64,000 nucleotides of DNA from Janthinobacterium sp. J1-1 (lineage in GTDB: Bacteria > Pseudomonadota > Gammaproteobacteria > Burkholderiales > Burkholderiaceae_D), in the NCBI RefSeq assembly GCF_030944405.1, contig NZ_CP132339.1:5456001-5520000 (forward strand), read 5' to 3'. Made by a program: the position numbers and the translations under genes. Shown here piece after piece: positions 23,918 through 35,005 of this stretch (its first letter is position 1; every line of letters begins with the position of its first letter). The notes beneath the pieces are model-generated. The model was not told where the DNA came from, searched no databases, and saw only the letters and a list, made by a program, of their open reading frames with translations.

Positions 23918-25138
23918 ATGAACAAGCATTTCTTGAAAACCTTGCCGGCCGCCGTCGCCCTGGCCCTGAGCACCTCCGCTGCCCAGGCCGCATTGCCGAT
24001 CGATTTCGGCGGCTACTTCCGCTCGGGCTTCGGCACCAGCAGCGAAGGCGGCAAGGAATCATGCTTCGGCCTGGCCGGCGCCTCGTCGAAATACCGCCTG
24101 GGTAACGAGTGCGAAACCTACGGCGAATTGAAATTCGGCGGCGAAGCCTTCAAGGCCGCCAACGGCACCACCTTCCGCATCAATACCCTGGTGGCGTTTT
24201 CCGTCAACCAGAACTTCGACTGGGAACAATCGGACCCGGCCTGGCGCGAAATGAACGTGGTGGCCGACAAGATCGGCACCGGCGCCTTCGCCGAAGCGCG
24301 CGCCTGGGTCGGCAAGCGCTACTACGACCGCCAGGACGTGCATATCACCGATTACTACTTCTGGAATAACAGCGGCCCAGGCGCCGGCCTGGAAAACATC
24401 GACCTGGGCGCGGCCAAGCTGGCCTACGCCATCGTGCGCACCGCCGACGACACCGACAGCAAGCGCATGGCGCTGTCGCACGACCTGCGCTTCTCCGGCA
24501 TCAAGGTCAACCCGGACGGCGAGCTGACCGTCGGCGCGCAATTCAACCAGAAGCGCAACGCCGACGGCGCCGCGCCCGTCGCCAGCGGCCACCTGCTGAC
24601 CCTGATGCACACACAAGGTAATCTGCTGGGCGGCTACAACAAGGTCGCGCTGCAGTACGGCAAGGGCAGCGGCGCCAACACGGGCGGCGCCACCCTCTCC
24701 GCCAACCGCGACGACAAGGTGCTGCGCCTGACGGAACAGCTGATGGTGCAGCCGAAAGGCGCCTGGTCCGGCATGGCCACCTTTGTCTACGAAGACAAGG
24801 AAACGGCTGGCGTCAGCAGCAAATGGACCTCGGTCGGCGCGCGTCCGATCTACCATTTCACCGACAACTACAGCCTGGCGGTGGAACTGGGCCACGACAT
24901 CGTCAAGCCGGAAGGCGACAAGACGCGCAATCTGACCAAGCTGACCATTGCGCCGCAACTGTCGGCCGGCAACAGCTTCTGGTCGCGCCCGGTGCTGCGC
25001 GCCTTCTACACCTATGCCAAATGGAACAAGGCGGCCCAGTCGGCGGCCGTGGCCGAATCGGCCCTGTCGTCGACCGGCGTGTTTGGCGGCAAGACCAATG
25101 GCAGCTCGATGGGTTTCCAGGTCGAGAGCTGGTGGTAA
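23918..25138 (+). CDS. lamB: Maltoporin (LamB)
   Basis: A 406-residue outer-membrane porin specific for maltose and maltodextrins. A signal peptide (TLPAAVALALSTSAAQAALP) precedes a beta-barrel. LamB features include IDFGGYFRSGFGTSSEGGKE near the mature N-terminus, a Cys pair in CFGLAGASSKYRLGNECETY (loop 1 disulfide), RYYDRQDVHITDYYFWNNSG, and the C-terminal aromatic residue (VESWW) needed for barrel assembly. It is the first gene of the maltose regulon here, preceded by three operators and followed by a terminator. Confidence 0.95.
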   Translation: MNKHFLKTLPAAVALALSTSAAQAALPIDFGGYFRSGFGTSSEGGKESCFGLAGASSKYRLGNECETYGELKFGGEAFKAANGTTFRINTLVAFSVNQNFDWEQSDPAWREMNVVADKIGTGAFAEARAWVGKRYYDRQDVHITDYYFWNNSGPGAGLENIDLGAAKLAYAIVRTADDTDSKRMALSHDLRFSGIKVNPDGELTVGAQFNQKRNADGAAPVASGHLLTLMHTQGNLLGGYNKVALQYGKGSGANTGGATLSANRDDKVLRLTEQLMVQPKGAWSGMATFVYEDKETAGVSSKWTSVGARPIYHFTDNYSLAVELGHDIVKPEGDKTRNLTKLTIAPQLSAGNSFWSRPVLRAFYTYAKWNKAAQSAAVAESALSSTGVFGGKTNGSSMGFQVESWW

Positions 25139-25262
25139 GAACAATGGCCGCGTTTTCATAAGCGGCCACTGGCAGCAACACCGCAGTCACCGGAACCACC
25201 ATCGCAACGCTGCATGCCATGGCCGGCAGTTTCATTGTAGTGATTCAGCAATCCTCTTTTTG

Positions 25263-25297
25263 CGCGGGCGCCCTCGGGTTGGCCCGCGTCTTTTTTT
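25263..25297 (+). terminator. Intrinsic terminator after lamB
   Basis: CGCGGGC (25263-25269) pairs with GCCCGCG (25282-25288) and the stem is followed within 2 nt by seven T residues (25291-25297). A weaker stem GGCCGC/GCGGCC at 25146-25167 lies just after the lamB stop codon. Together they separate lamB from the regulator gene. Confidence 0.82.
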
Positions 25298-25408
25298 GCG
25301 CCCGCCGCTGCAACGGTTCCCTGATCACGCGCGCCATTATCAGATAAACTACCTGCCATTCCACCGCGCCGGCCACCGGCCGCGGCATTCACCCCTGACG
25401 CAGCATCC

Positions 25409-26419
25409 ATGAACCTCAAAAATCTCGCCAAAACGCTAGGAATTTCCGAAACCACCGTCAGCCGCGCCTTGAATGGCTATCCGGAAGTGAGTGAACGCAC
25501 GCGCGAACGGGTGCTGGCCGCCGCGCAGGCGGCCGGCTACCGGCCCAATCCGATGGCGCGCAGCCTGGCCGTAGGCCGCACCAATATCGTCGGCATCATC
25601 TACCCGCTGCTGCCGAACGACCTGGCCGACCCGATGTTCATCGATATCGTCGGCGGCATGTCCGAAGTGCTGGAAGCGCAGCAGATGGACATGATGATCT
25701 CGCCCGCCTCGGCCACCAACGAGTTCCATACCTATGAACGGATGGTCAAGGGCCGCCGCATCGACGGCCTGATCGTCGGGCGCACCAAGCCGTTCGACGA
25801 GCGCATTGCCTACCTGGCGCAGCAGAACATGCCGTTCGTGGCCCACGGCCGCACCCAGCTGAACCAGCCGCACGCCTGGTTCGACTACGACAACGAAGCC
25901 GGCATGCGCCTGGCCGTCGAGCGCCTGATGTCGCTGGGGCACCAGCGCATCGGCCTGATCAGCGCCACGCCCGACCTGAACTTCGTGCGCCAGCGGGTGG
26001 AGAGTTTTCAGCACGCCATGCGCGACGGCGGCCTGCCGGTCGATCCCGACAACCTGGTCGACAACGCCCATGACCGCCGTGCCGGCTACCAGGCCATGCA
26101 GCGCCTGCTGGCCCGCTCGCCGCGCCCCACCGCCATCATCGTCGACAACCATATGTCGGGCGTGGGCGCCGTGCGCGCCCTGCTGGACGCCGGCGTGGCC
26201 ATCGGCAGCGATATGTCGCTGATCGTCTGGGGCGTGATGGAGGATTCCCTGGCCGGCCACAACGTCACCACCGTGGTCCAGCCCGACCCGCGCGGCGCCG
26301 GCGCCAAGATGATCCAGATGCTGCTGGCCCTGCTGGACGGCACGCCGGCCACCGACCTGCAGGAACTGTGGCCTTGCGAGCTGTTGCCGGGGGAGTCGGC
26401 TGGGCGTATACTCAGCTAG
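25409..26419 (+). CDS. LacI family transcriptional regulator of the maltose locus
   Basis: A 336-residue LacI/GalR-type repressor. The helix-turn-helix and hinge helix read MNLKNLAKTLGISETTVSRA, then LNGYPEVSERTRERVLAAAQ and AAGYRPNPMARSLAVGRTN. The sugar-binding core includes FDYDNEAGMRLAVERLMSLG and HQRIGLISA. It sits between lamB and the maltodextrin operon, whose promoters carry CAAAGCGCTTTG palindromes with the central CpG typical of LacI-family sites. It therefore probably represses both until maltose or a derivative binds, like MalR- or AglR-type proteins of other proteobacteria. The inducer is inferred from context. Confidence 0.9.
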   Translation: MNLKNLAKTLGISETTVSRALNGYPEVSERTRERVLAAAQAAGYRPNPMARSLAVGRTNIVGIIYPLLPNDLADPMFIDIVGGMSEVLEAQQMDMMISPASATNEFHTYERMVKGRRIDGLIVGRTKPFDERIAYLAQQNMPFVAHGRTQLNQPHAWFDYDNEAGMRLAVERLMSLGHQRIGLISATPDLNFVRQRVESFQHAMRDGGLPVDPDNLVDNAHDRRAGYQAMQRLLARSPRPTAIIVDNHMSGVGAVRALLDAGVAIGSDMSLIVWGVMEDSLAGHNVTTVVQPDPRGAGAKMIQMLLALLDGTPATDLQELWPCELLPGESAGRILS

Positions 26420-26455
26420 CAGGTTGAAAACCCTACCGTAGTCCGCAGCGGAAAT

Positions 26456-26520
26456 CTGGGGCCAGTCACTTCGTGATCGGAATGCGTCCCACTGGGACGC
26501 ATTCCCCCTTCGGGTCTGAC
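26456..26520. repeat. Nested inverted repeat, possible dispersed element or terminator
   Basis: A perfect 12-bp stem GGAATGCGTCCC (26479-26490) / GGGACGCATTCC (26494-26505) has a 3-nt loop. It is enclosed by a second imperfect pair (CTGGGGCCAG near 26456 and GTCTGACCCC near 26514-26523). The sequence follows the LacI gene by about 40 bp and is followed by CCTTTTTC, so it may end that transcript, though its nested structure suggests a mobile palindromic unit. Confidence 0.5.
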
Positions 26521-26578
26521 CCCGGCCTTTTTCATCCATACCTCCAATACAAATTTACGACTTCGAACGGGTATTCGC

Positions 26579-26631
26579 TTTACTTTTCAAAGCGCTTTGA
26601 ACTATACTCATTTCAAATCCAAAGCGCTTTG
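26579..26631 (+). promoter_or_regulatory. Maltodextrin operon promoter with two LacI-family operators
   Basis: TTTACT (26579-26584) and TATACT (26603-26608) are separated by 18 bp, and CAAAGCGCTTTG (26588-26599) fills the spacer, as at the lamB promoter. A second identical palindrome lies at 26620-26631, 32 bp further on (three helical turns). The GH13 start codon follows at 26679. Confidence 0.82.
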
Positions 26632-26678
26632 AAATTCAAACAAGACGCTACCACCCAACCAGCGTTCAGAAATCATCC

Positions 26679-28319
26679 ATGCCGACCATCAAGAACAATC
26701 TCGCCAACCTGCCCGCCGACTGGTGGCGCAGCGCCGTCATCTACCAGGTGTATCCACGCAGCTTCCTCGACAGCAATGGCGACGGCATCGGCGACCTGCC
26801 CGGCATCACCTCGAAACTCGATTACATCGCCGCTCTGGGCGCCGACATTGTCTGGATCTCGCCTTTCTTTACCTCGCCGATGAAGGACTTCGGCTACGAC
26901 GTGGCCAACTTCTGCGATGTCGACCCGATGTTTGGTACCCTGGCCGATTTCGACCGCCTGGTGGCGCGCGCCCATGAACTGGGCCTGAAAGTGATGATCG
27001 ACCAGGTGCTGTCGCACTCGTCCGACGACCATCCATGGTTTGTCGAAAGCCGCGAAAGCCGCGACAATCCGAAAGCCGACTGGTATGTATGGGCCGACCA
27101 GCAGCCGGACGGCACGGCGCCGAACAACTGGCTGTCCGTGTTTGGCGGTTCGGCCTGGCAATGGGAGCCGCGCCGCGGCCAGTATTTCCTGCACGACTTC
27201 CTGGCCAGCCAGCCCGACCTGAATTTCCATAACCCGGCCGTGCAGCAGGCGCAGCTGGACAACCTGCGCTTCTGGCTGGAACGCGGCGTCGACGGTTTCC
27301 GTTTCGACTCCTGCAATTTCCCCTACCACGACCAGCTGCTGCGCAATAATCCGCCAGCCGTCCAGCGCGACGCCAGCAGCGTCTCGGCCATCAATCCGTA
27401 CGGCATGCAGTCCCACGTCTACGACAAGACCCAGCCGGAAAACATCGCCTACCTGCAGCGCGTGCGCGCCGTGCTCGACGAATACCAGGCCATCTCGATC
27501 GGCGAAGTGGGCGACGACGATGCGCTGGCCACCATGGCGGCCTACACCACGGGCGGCGACAAGCTGCACATGGCCTACAGTTTCAACCTGCTGACGGCCG
27601 AGTTTTCGGCCGCGCATATCCGCAAGCAGGTGGAAGAATTCGAAGCCAAGGTCACCGACGGCTGGGCCTCCTGGTCGGTGGGCAACCACGACAGCGTGCG
27701 CGTGATGACGCGCTGGGGCGGCAACAACCCTGCGCCATCGCTGGCCAAGGTGGTGCTGGCGGTGCAGGCCGCGCTGAAAGGCACGCCATGTTTGTACCAG
27801 GGCGACGAACTGGCGCTGACGGAAGCGGACATTCCTTTCGAGGCCTTGCAGGACCCGTACGGCATTCCGTTCTGGCCGCAGTTCAAGGGCCGCGACGGCT
27901 GCCGCACGCCGATTCCGTGGGTCGCCGACGCGCCACACGGCGGTTTTACCACTGCCAAGCCCTGGCTGCCGGTGCCGCCCGAACATCTGGCGCGCGCAGT
28001 CGATGTGGAAGAAAACGACGCCACTTCGCCACTGCGCTTTGCGCAAAATATCCTGGTCTGGCGCCGCAGCCAGCCGCAGCTGCTGCGTGGCGAGATCGTC
28101 TTCTTCGACGCCCCGGAACCGGTGCTGGCCTTCCGGCGCGACCTGGACGGCCACCCCGCCATCCTGGCCGCCTTCAACCTCGGCACCGAGGCCGTGACGT
28201 TCGACTGGCCAGCGGCGGCCACAGCGACTGACCTCGCCGGCCACGGCCTGGCGGGCAGCGCGCAAGGCGCCAGCATCACCCTGCCCGCACACGGCGGCTG
28301 GTTCGGCACCCTCGATTGA
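26679..28319 (+). CDS. Alpha-glucosidase, GH13 family
   Basis: A 546-residue cytoplasmic GH13 enzyme (no signal peptide) that probably cleaves imported maltose and short maltodextrins to glucose. The (beta/alpha)8 barrel opens with SAVIYQVYPRSFLDSNGDGI and carries all catalytic residues: nucleophile D210 in GVDGFRFDSCNF, acid/base E276 in SIGEVGDD, and D338 in SVGNHDSVR. The sequence style is that of GH13_23 alpha-glucosidases (AglA type). It is the first gene of the operator-controlled operon followed by malK and the transporter genes. Trehalose- or sucrose-acting relatives cannot be excluded by sequence alone. Confidence 0.9.
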   Translation: MPTIKNNLANLPADWWRSAVIYQVYPRSFLDSNGDGIGDLPGITSKLDYIAALGADIVWISPFFTSPMKDFGYDVANFCDVDPMFGTLADFDRLVARAHELGLKVMIDQVLSHSSDDHPWFVESRESRDNPKADWYVWADQQPDGTAPNNWLSVFGGSAWQWEPRRGQYFLHDFLASQPDLNFHNPAVQQAQLDNLRFWLERGVDGFRFDSCNFPYHDQLLRNNPPAVQRDASSVSAINPYGMQSHVYDKTQPENIAYLQRVRAVLDEYQAISIGEVGDDDALATMAAYTTGGDKLHMAYSFNLLTAEFSAAHIRKQVEEFEAKVTDGWASWSVGNHDSVRVMTRWGGNNPAPSLAKVVLAVQAALKGTPCLYQGDELALTEADIPFEALQDPYGIPFWPQFKGRDGCRTPIPWVADAPHGGFTTAKPWLPVPPEHLARAVDVEENDATSPLRFAQNILVWRRSQPQLLRGEIVFFDAPEPVLAFRRDLDGHPAILAAFNLGTEAVTFDWPAAATATDLAGHGLAGSAQGASITLPAHGGWFGTLD

Positions 28320-28328
28320 AGACACCTT

Positions 28329-28377
28329 GGCGGCAGGGCCGCCGACTACAATAATGAGCCCCGCGTTTCAGCGGGGC
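28329..28377 (+). other. Two tandem intercistronic hairpins between the GH13 gene and malK
   Basis: GGCGGC/GCCGCC at 28329-28343 and GCCCCGC/GCGGGGC at 28358-28377, each without a T-run. They probably protect or partly attenuate the operon message rather than end it. Confidence 0.5.
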
Positions 28378-28400
28378 CGGATTGACATAGTGAGGACGAC

Positions 28401-29495
<1,095 letters not shown>

Positions 29496-29510
29496 CATAT
29501 TGAACTTTCG

Positions 29511-29538
29511 GGCCAGGCGCTACGGGCGCCGCCTGGCC
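29511..29538 (+). other. Intercistronic hairpin between malK and malE
   Basis: GGCCAGGCG (29511-29519) and CGCCTGGCC (29530-29538) form a perfect 9-bp stem with a 10-nt loop, without a T-run. Structures here commonly shield the abundant binding-protein message or lower upstream expression. Confidence 0.5.
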
Positions 29539-29589
29539 GCTTGCATTTTCAGCCTTGACACCATCATAAAAACAGCACTGGAGATCGAC

Positions 29590-30810
29590 ATGTCCTTACA
29601 GAACACAAAACGCAGCCTCATCAAAACCACCCTGCTCGCCGCCGCGCTGGCCGGCATCGGCAACCTGGCCGCCGTCACCATGGCGCAGGCGGCCGAAGCG
29701 GGCACCCTGCTGATCTGGATCAATGGCGACAAGGGCTACAAAGGCCTGGCCAAGGTCGGCGAGGAATTTACCAAAAAGACCGGCGTGAAAGTCGTGGTCG
29801 AGCATCCGGAAGACGCACCGAACAAATTCCAGCAGGCGGCCGCCGCCGGCAAGGGCCCGGACATCTGGATCTGGCCGCATGACCGCCTGGGCGGCTGGAT
29901 CGACGCCGGCCTGCTGCAGCCGGTCAACCCGGGCAAGGACGCGCGCGCCGCCATCCTGCCGCTGGCATGGAACGCCTTTACGGTGGGCGGCAAGACCTGG
30001 GGCTACCCGATGTCGATCGAAGCCGTGGCCCTGGTCTACAACAAGGACCTGGTGCCGACCCCGCCGAAAACGTTTGAAGAAATCGCCGCGCTGGACAAAA
30101 AGCTGTCCGCGCAAGGCAAGAAAGCCATCCTGTGGGATTACACGAACACCTATTTCACCTGGCCGCTGCTGGGCGCCGGTGGCGGCTTCCCGTTTGAAGT
30201 CAAGGCCGATGGCCGCTACGACGCGTCGAAAACGGGCGTCAACAACGCCGGCTCGGTGGCGGGCGTGAATGCCGTCATGAACCTGATCAACAGCGGCGCC
30301 ATGGCCAAGGGCGCCGGCTACGCCGAAATGGAAGCGGGCTTCAACCAGGGCAAGATCGCCATGATGATCAACGGTCCATGGTCGTGGGACAATGCGCGCA
30401 AATCGAAGATCAACTTCGGCGTGGCGACCATTCCTACCGTGGCCGGCAAAACCGCCACGCCATTCGTGGGCGTGCTCGGCGCGATGATCTCGAAAGCCAG
30501 CCCGAACAAGGACCTGGCCGTCGAATTCCTGGAAAACCAGATGTTGCAGATCAATGGCCTGAAAACCATCAACGCCGACGTCCCGCTGGGCACGCCCGCC
30601 AACAAGGCGCTGTTCGCGGAACTGAAGTCGAATCCGAACATCCAGGCCACCATGGAAAGCGCGCAGGCCGGCCGCCCGATGCCGAACAACCCGGAAATGG
30701 GCCGCTTCTGGTCGTCGATGCAGTCGGCGCTGGAAAATATCACGCAGGGCCGCCAGTCGACCAAGGAAGGCCTTGATGCGGCGGCGAAGCGCATTACCAC
30801 CGCCAATTAA
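29590..30810 (+). CDS. malE: Maltose/maltodextrin-binding protein
   Basis: A 406-residue periplasmic binding protein of the MalE family. The start at 29590 has GGAG upstream and gives a signal peptide ([20 protein letters not shown], cut near AQAAEA); the frame is open 30 codons earlier but that part is not signal-like. Mature landmarks are [57 protein letters not shown] and [11 protein letters not shown], close to E. coli MalE. It delivers maltodextrins to MalFGK. Confidence 0.94.
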   Translation: MSLQNTKRSLIKTTLLAAALAGIGNLAAVTMAQAAEAGTLLIWINGDKGYKGLAKVGEEFTKKTGVKVVVEHPEDAPNKFQQAAAAGKGPDIWIWPHDRLGGWIDAGLLQPVNPGKDARAAILPLAWNAFTVGGKTWGYPMSIEAVALVYNKDLVPTPPKTFEEIAALDKKLSAQGKKAILWDYTNTYFTWPLLGAGGGFPFEVKADGRYDASKTGVNNAGSVAGVNAVMNLINSGAMAKGAGYAEMEAGFNQGKIAMMINGPWSWDNARKSKINFGVATIPTVAGKTATPFVGVLGAMISKASPNKDLAVEFLENQMLQINGLKTINADVPLGTPANKALFAELKSNPNIQATMESAQAGRPMPNNPEMGRFWSSMQSALENITQGRQSTKEGLDAAAKRITTAN

Positions 30811-30826
30811 GACATATTTTGATTGA

Positions 30827-30919
30827 GCGTAGGTCGGATTAGCGCGTAGCGCGTAATCCGACATGTGCCGCCAACAATGTTGTCGGATTACGGCCCTTCG
30901 GGCCTAATCCGACCTACGC
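30827..30919. repeat. REP-like palindromic element (copy 2)
   Basis: Begins GCGTAGGTCGGATTAG and ends CTAATCCGACCTACGC, so the whole 93-bp unit is an inverted repeat, with an inner TAATCCGACATGT and ACAATGTTGTCGGATTA pair. It lies between malE and malF, where REP units often stabilise the upstream binding-protein message. Related copies lie at 7066-7140 and 37314-37422. Confidence 0.85.
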
Positions 30920-30962
30920 CAAAACGCATCATATTCAGCACCATTCTCACAGGTATCCCATC

Positions 30963-32474
30963 GTGCGCAAGTTTATCGGCCCTACGGTACTGACCATCAG
31001 CATGGCGCTGGGTCTGTACCTGCTGTTCCTGTTGTATCTCTCCGGCCAGACCATGCTGGCCGCCGTCTTCCTCGGCCTGCTGACCCTGACGACGTTTGTC
31101 TTCACGTCGCCGCGGGCCTATGCCTACCGCTATCTGTTCCCCGGCATCACGGCGGTGATCGTCTTCGTGCTGCTGCCGCTGGTGTACACGGTGTCGATCG
31201 GCTTTACCAACTTCAGTTCGCGCAATCTGCTGACCTACGAACGCGCCACGCAATACCTGCTGGACGAAACCCAGCGCGTGGAAAGCGCCGGCTATGCGAT
31301 GACGGTGCACCGCGACGACAATCAATACCGTTTGCGGCTGGAAAGCCCGGACACGGGCGAAGTGCTGCTCACCGCCCCGCTGGCGCTGAAGCGCGCCGTG
31401 CCACTGAACGTGGACGTCGCTCCTGCCGATCCTGTGCAAGCGCCCGTGCTGGCCGAGCCGCTGGGTATCAAGGACATTATCGCCCTGCAAAAAGATTTGA
31501 AGATGCTCACCTTGGTCTTGCCCAACAAGATAGAGCTGCGCATGGTGGGCCTGCGCGAATTCGGCCCGGTCGCGCATGTCTACAAGCAACTGCCGGACGA
31601 GACCCTGAAAAAAGTCGCCACCGGCGAGCTGGTCAAACCCAATTTCAAGACGGGTTTTTATGAAATGCCGGATGGCACAAAACTGGAGCCGGGCTTCAAG
31701 GTCAATGTGGGCTTCGCCAACTTCGTCAAGATCTTCTCGGACGAAGCGTTCCGTGGCCCCTTCCTGCGCATTTTCGTGTGGACCATCGTGTTCGCCCTGA
31801 TCAGCGTGGCCACCACCACCGGTCTCGGCATGGTGCTGGCCGTGCTGCTGAACTGGGACGCGCTGCGCTTCCGTGGCCTGTACCGCACCCTGCTGTTCCT
31901 GCCGTATGCCGTGCCGGGCTTTATTTCCATCCTGGTGTTCAAGGGCCTGTTCAACAATAACTTCGGCGAGATCAACCTGGTGCTCGACGCCCTGTTCGGC
32001 ATCAAGCCGGCCTGGTTCTCCGACACCACCCTGGCCAAGGCCATGATTTTGATCGTCAATACCTGGCTGGGCTACCCCTACATGATGGTGGTGTGCATGG
32101 GCCTGATCAAGGCGATTCCGGCCGACCTGTACGAAGCGTCGGCGCTGGCCGGCGCCGGGCCGCTGACCAACTTCTTCAAGATCACCCTGCCCCTGATCAT
32201 CAAGCCGTTGATGCCGCTGATGGTGGCCAGCCTGGGCTTCAATTTCAATAATTTCGTCTTGATCAGTTTGCTCACCGGCGGCCGCCCCGACTTCCTCGAC
32301 ACCACCCTGCCGGCCGGCACCACCGACCTGCTGGTGTCCTACACCTACCGCATCGCGTTCGAGGATTCGGGCCAGAACTTCGGTTTGGCCGCCGCCATCT
32401 CGACCCTGATTTTCTTCCTCGTGGCCGCGATTTCGCTGGTCAACATGCGCCTGACACGCATGAACAAAGCATAA
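30963..32474 (+). CDS. malF: Maltose ABC transporter permease MalF
   Basis: A 503-residue inner-membrane permease. It has the extra N-terminal helices and the large periplasmic loop (about residues 80-260) that distinguish MalF from shorter sugar permeases. The EAA loop reads [20 protein letters not shown] between helices near residue 400. The C-terminal part contains [20 protein letters not shown], a MalF hallmark. Translation starts at a GTG (30963) with AGGT upstream. The gene ends 10 bp before malG. With MalG it forms the pore and contacts MalK. Confidence 0.93.
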   Translation: MRKFIGPTVLTISMALGLYLLFLLYLSGQTMLAAVFLGLLTLTTFVFTSPRAYAYRYLFPGITAVIVFVLLPLVYTVSIGFTNFSSRNLLTYERATQYLLDETQRVESAGYAMTVHRDDNQYRLRLESPDTGEVLLTAPLALKRAVPLNVDVAPADPVQAPVLAEPLGIKDIIALQKDLKMLTLVLPNKIELRMVGLREFGPVAHVYKQLPDETLKKVATGELVKPNFKTGFYEMPDGTKLEPGFKVNVGFANFVKIFSDEAFRGPFLRIFVWTIVFALISVATTTGLGMVLAVLLNWDALRFRGLYRTLLFLPYAVPGFISILVFKGLFNNNFGEINLVLDALFGIKPAWFSDTTLAKAMILIVNTWLGYPYMMVVCMGLIKAIPADLYEASALAGAGPLTNFFKITLPLIIKPLMPLMVASLGFNFNNFVLISLLTGGRPDFLDTTLPAGTTDLLVSYTYRIAFEDSGQNFGLAAAISTLIFFLVAAISLVNMRLTRMNKA

Positions 32475-32484
32475 AGGACAGCAT

Positions 32485-33375
32485 ATGGCTATCGTTGTCG
32501 ACCGTTCCAACCGCTGGCGCATCGTCGCGGCCCACGTCGCCGTGATCGCGCTGATCGCGCTGGTGATGTTTCCCTTCCTGATGATCCTGTCGATCTCTCT
32601 GCGCCCGGGCAATTTCGCCTCGGGCAGTTTGATCCCGCCCGAGATCAGCTTCGAACACTGGCGCCTGGCGCTGGGCATGTCCTACCAGGCGCCCAACGGC
32701 ACCCTGGTCGAACCCGACTTCCCTGTGCTGCTGTGGCTGTGGAATTCGATCAAGGTGGCCACCATGAGCGCCACACTCACCGTGCTGCTGTCGACCACCT
32801 GCGCCTATGCGTTTGCGCGCATGCAGTTCCGCTTCAAGTCGCAGACCCTGTCCGCGCTGCTGCTGTTGCAGATGTTCCCGGCCGTGCTGGCGCTGGTGGC
32901 CATCTATGCCATTTTCGACCTGCTGGGCAGCTATGTGCCGTGGCTGGGCATCGACCACCACGGCAGCCTGGTGCTGGCCTACACGGGCGGCATCGCCATG
33001 CATATCTGGACCATCAAGGGCTATTACCAGACCATCCCGATCGAGATCGAGGAAGCGGCCAAGGTCGACGGCGCCTCGCAGTGGCAGGCCTTTGTCTACG
33101 TGCTGCTGCCGATGACGGTGCCGATTTTGATGGTGGTGTTTTTGCTGTCATTTATCGGCGCCATCATCGAATACCCGATCGCCTCCGTGCTGCTGCATGA
33201 ACAGAACAACCTGACCTTGGCGGTCGGCTCCAAGCTGTTCCTGTACGAGCAAAAATACCTGTGGGGCGACTTCGCCGCGGCGGCCATCCTGTCCGGCCTG
33301 CCGATCACGGCCGTGTTCCTGCTGGCGCAGAAATGGATGATTTCCGGCCTGACGGCTGGCGGCGTGAAAGGCTGA
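32485..33375 (+). CDS. malG: Maltose ABC transporter permease MalG
   Basis: A 296-residue permease with about six helices. The cytoplasmic EAA loop is [20 protein letters not shown], and the C-terminal segment [20 protein letters not shown] is typical of MalG, as is the closing [14 protein letters not shown] that reaches into the MalK dimer in the E. coli complex. It partners MalF; the next gene, an exported amylase, starts 1 bp after its stop codon, so the two are translated in succession. Confidence 0.93.
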   Translation: MAIVVDRSNRWRIVAAHVAVIALIALVMFPFLMILSISLRPGNFASGSLIPPEISFEHWRLALGMSYQAPNGTLVEPDFPVLLWLWNSIKVATMSATLTVLLSTTCAYAFARMQFRFKSQTLSALLLLQMFPAVLALVAIYAIFDLLGSYVPWLGIDHHGSLVLAYTGGIAMHIWTIKGYYQTIPIEIEEAAKVDGASQWQAFVYVLLPMTVPILMVVFLLSFIGAIIEYPIASVLLHEQNNLTLAVGSKLFLYEQKYLWGDFAAAAILSGLPITAVFLLAQKWMISGLTAGGVKG

Positions 33376-33376
33376 C

Positions 33377-35005
33377 ATGAAGACCGTCCTGGCCACCCTC
33401 GCCGTCCTGCTTGCCAGCCTGCCGGCGCAGGCGGCAAGTTTCGCAGACAATCCGATCGTCTACTTTGCCGTCACCGACCGTTTCGCCAATGGCAACCCGG
33501 GCAACGACCACAGTTATGGCCGCGCGGCCGACCCGGAAGGCGGCGATATCGGCAGCTTCCATGGCGGCGATATCGCCGGCATCACGCAGAAACTGAAAGC
33601 TGGCTGGTTCAAGGAGCTGGGCGTCAACGCGCTGTGGATCACGGCGCCGTACGAGCAGATCCACGGCTGGGTGGTGGGCGGCAAGCAGCAGTTCAAGCAC
33701 TATGCCTACCACGGCTACTGGGCGCTCGACTACACCACCATGGACGCAAACATGGGCACGCGCGAGGAACTGCGCGAGATGATCACCACCGCACACGCAC
33801 AGGGCATCCGCGTGCTGTTCGACGTGGTGCTCAATCACCCCGGCTATGCCGACCTGCGCACCCTGGCCGAGTACAAGGTGCCGGTGCTGTGGCCCGGCCA
33901 TGAACAGGCCAACCTGCGCGACTATCACAGCTTTGTCGACTATAACAATTTCGACTTCAGGCAGTGGTGGGGGCCGGACTGGGTGCGTGCCGGCCTGCCC
34001 GGCTATCCCGATGGCGGCCAGGATGACTATACGATGCAGCTGGCTTACCTGCCGGACTTCCGCACGGAGAGTACCAAGGCCGTGGGACTGCCGCCGATTT
34101 TGCAACGCAAAAACGATACGCGCGCCATCGCCAGGCCAGATGCGACCGTGCGTTCTTACCTGGTCGGCTGGCTGGCCGACTGGGTGCGCGAATTCGGCGT
34201 CGACGGTTTCAGGGCCGACACCGTCAAGCATGTGGAACCGGCAAGCTGGCTGGCCCTGCGCGCGGCCGCCACCGAAGCGCTGGCCGACTGGAAGGCGCGC
34301 CACCCGAAACAGGCCATCGATGATGCGCCGTTCTGGATGACGGGCGAAGCCTGGGGCCATGGTCCCGAGCGCAGCAGCTGGCACGACGCCGGCTTCGATT
34401 CGATGATCAATTTCGACTTTCAACACCGCGCTGGCGGCGGCTGGAAAGCCATCGACGGCGTGTATCGCCAGTATGCGCAGCTGCTGGGCCAAGGTCCTCG
34501 GTACAATATCCTGTCGTATATCTCCTCGCACGACACCAGCCTGTTCCCGCGCGATCAATTGAAGCATGGCCTGTCGGCCCTGCTGCTGGCGCCCGGCGGC
34601 GTGCAGCTATTCTATGGCGATGAAAGCGGCCGCCTGCCGGGCACGGCGCCTGCGGGCGACGAGCAGCAGGCGACCAGGTCTGACATGAACTGGACCTCAC
34701 TCGACAGCGCCATGCTGGCCCATGCCCACAAACTGGGCCAGTTCCGCCTGCGCCATGCTGCGCTGGCGCGTGGCGAGCATCGCTTGAACAGTGAAGCGCC
34801 GTATGCGTTTGCCCGCGTGACGGCCGATGACCGCGTGATCGTCGCGCCCGACGCGCAGGGCGCCATCACGTTGAAAGTGCACGGCGTGTTCGCCGATGGC
34901 GCCACCGTGCGCGATGCCTATTCCAATCAAATCTACACCGTAAGCAACGGCGCCGTCGCCATTAACGCGACCGGCACCGTCCTGCTGGAGACAACAACAC
35001 CATGA
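33377..35005 (+). CDS. Exported alpha-amylase, GH13 (MalS-like)
   Basis: A 542-residue GH13 amylase with a signal peptide (MKTVLATLAVLLASLPAQAA). It would act in the periplasm, trimming maltodextrins that pass LamB. Catalytic residues are nucleophile D281 in GVDGFRADTVKH, acid/base E324 in WMTGEAWGHG and D386 in YISSHDTSLF. The opening PIVYFAVTDRFANGNPGNDH and the layout resemble E. coli MalS (GH13_19). A small C-terminal beta domain ends the protein. It starts 1 bp after malG and overlaps the kinase gene by 4 bp, so it belongs to the operon. Confidence 0.9.
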   Translation: MKTVLATLAVLLASLPAQAASFADNPIVYFAVTDRFANGNPGNDHSYGRAADPEGGDIGSFHGGDIAGITQKLKAGWFKELGVNALWITAPYEQIHGWVVGGKQQFKHYAYHGYWALDYTTMDANMGTREELREMITTAHAQGIRVLFDVVLNHPGYADLRTLAEYKVPVLWPGHEQANLRDYHSFVDYNNFDFRQWWGPDWVRAGLPGYPDGGQDDYTMQLAYLPDFRTESTKAVGLPPILQRKNDTRAIARPDATVRSYLVGWLADWVREFGVDGFRADTVKHVEPASWLALRAAATEALADWKARHPKQAIDDAPFWMTGEAWGHGPERSSWHDAGFDSMINFDFQHRAGGGWKAIDGVYRQYAQLLGQGPRYNILSYISSHDTSLFPRDQLKHGLSALLLAPGGVQLFYGDESGRLPGTAPAGDEQQATRSDMNWTSLDSAMLAHAHKLGQFRLRHAALARGEHRLNSEAPYAFARVTADDRVIVAPDAQGAITLKVHGVFADGATVRDAYSNQIYTVSNGAVAINATGTVLLETTTP

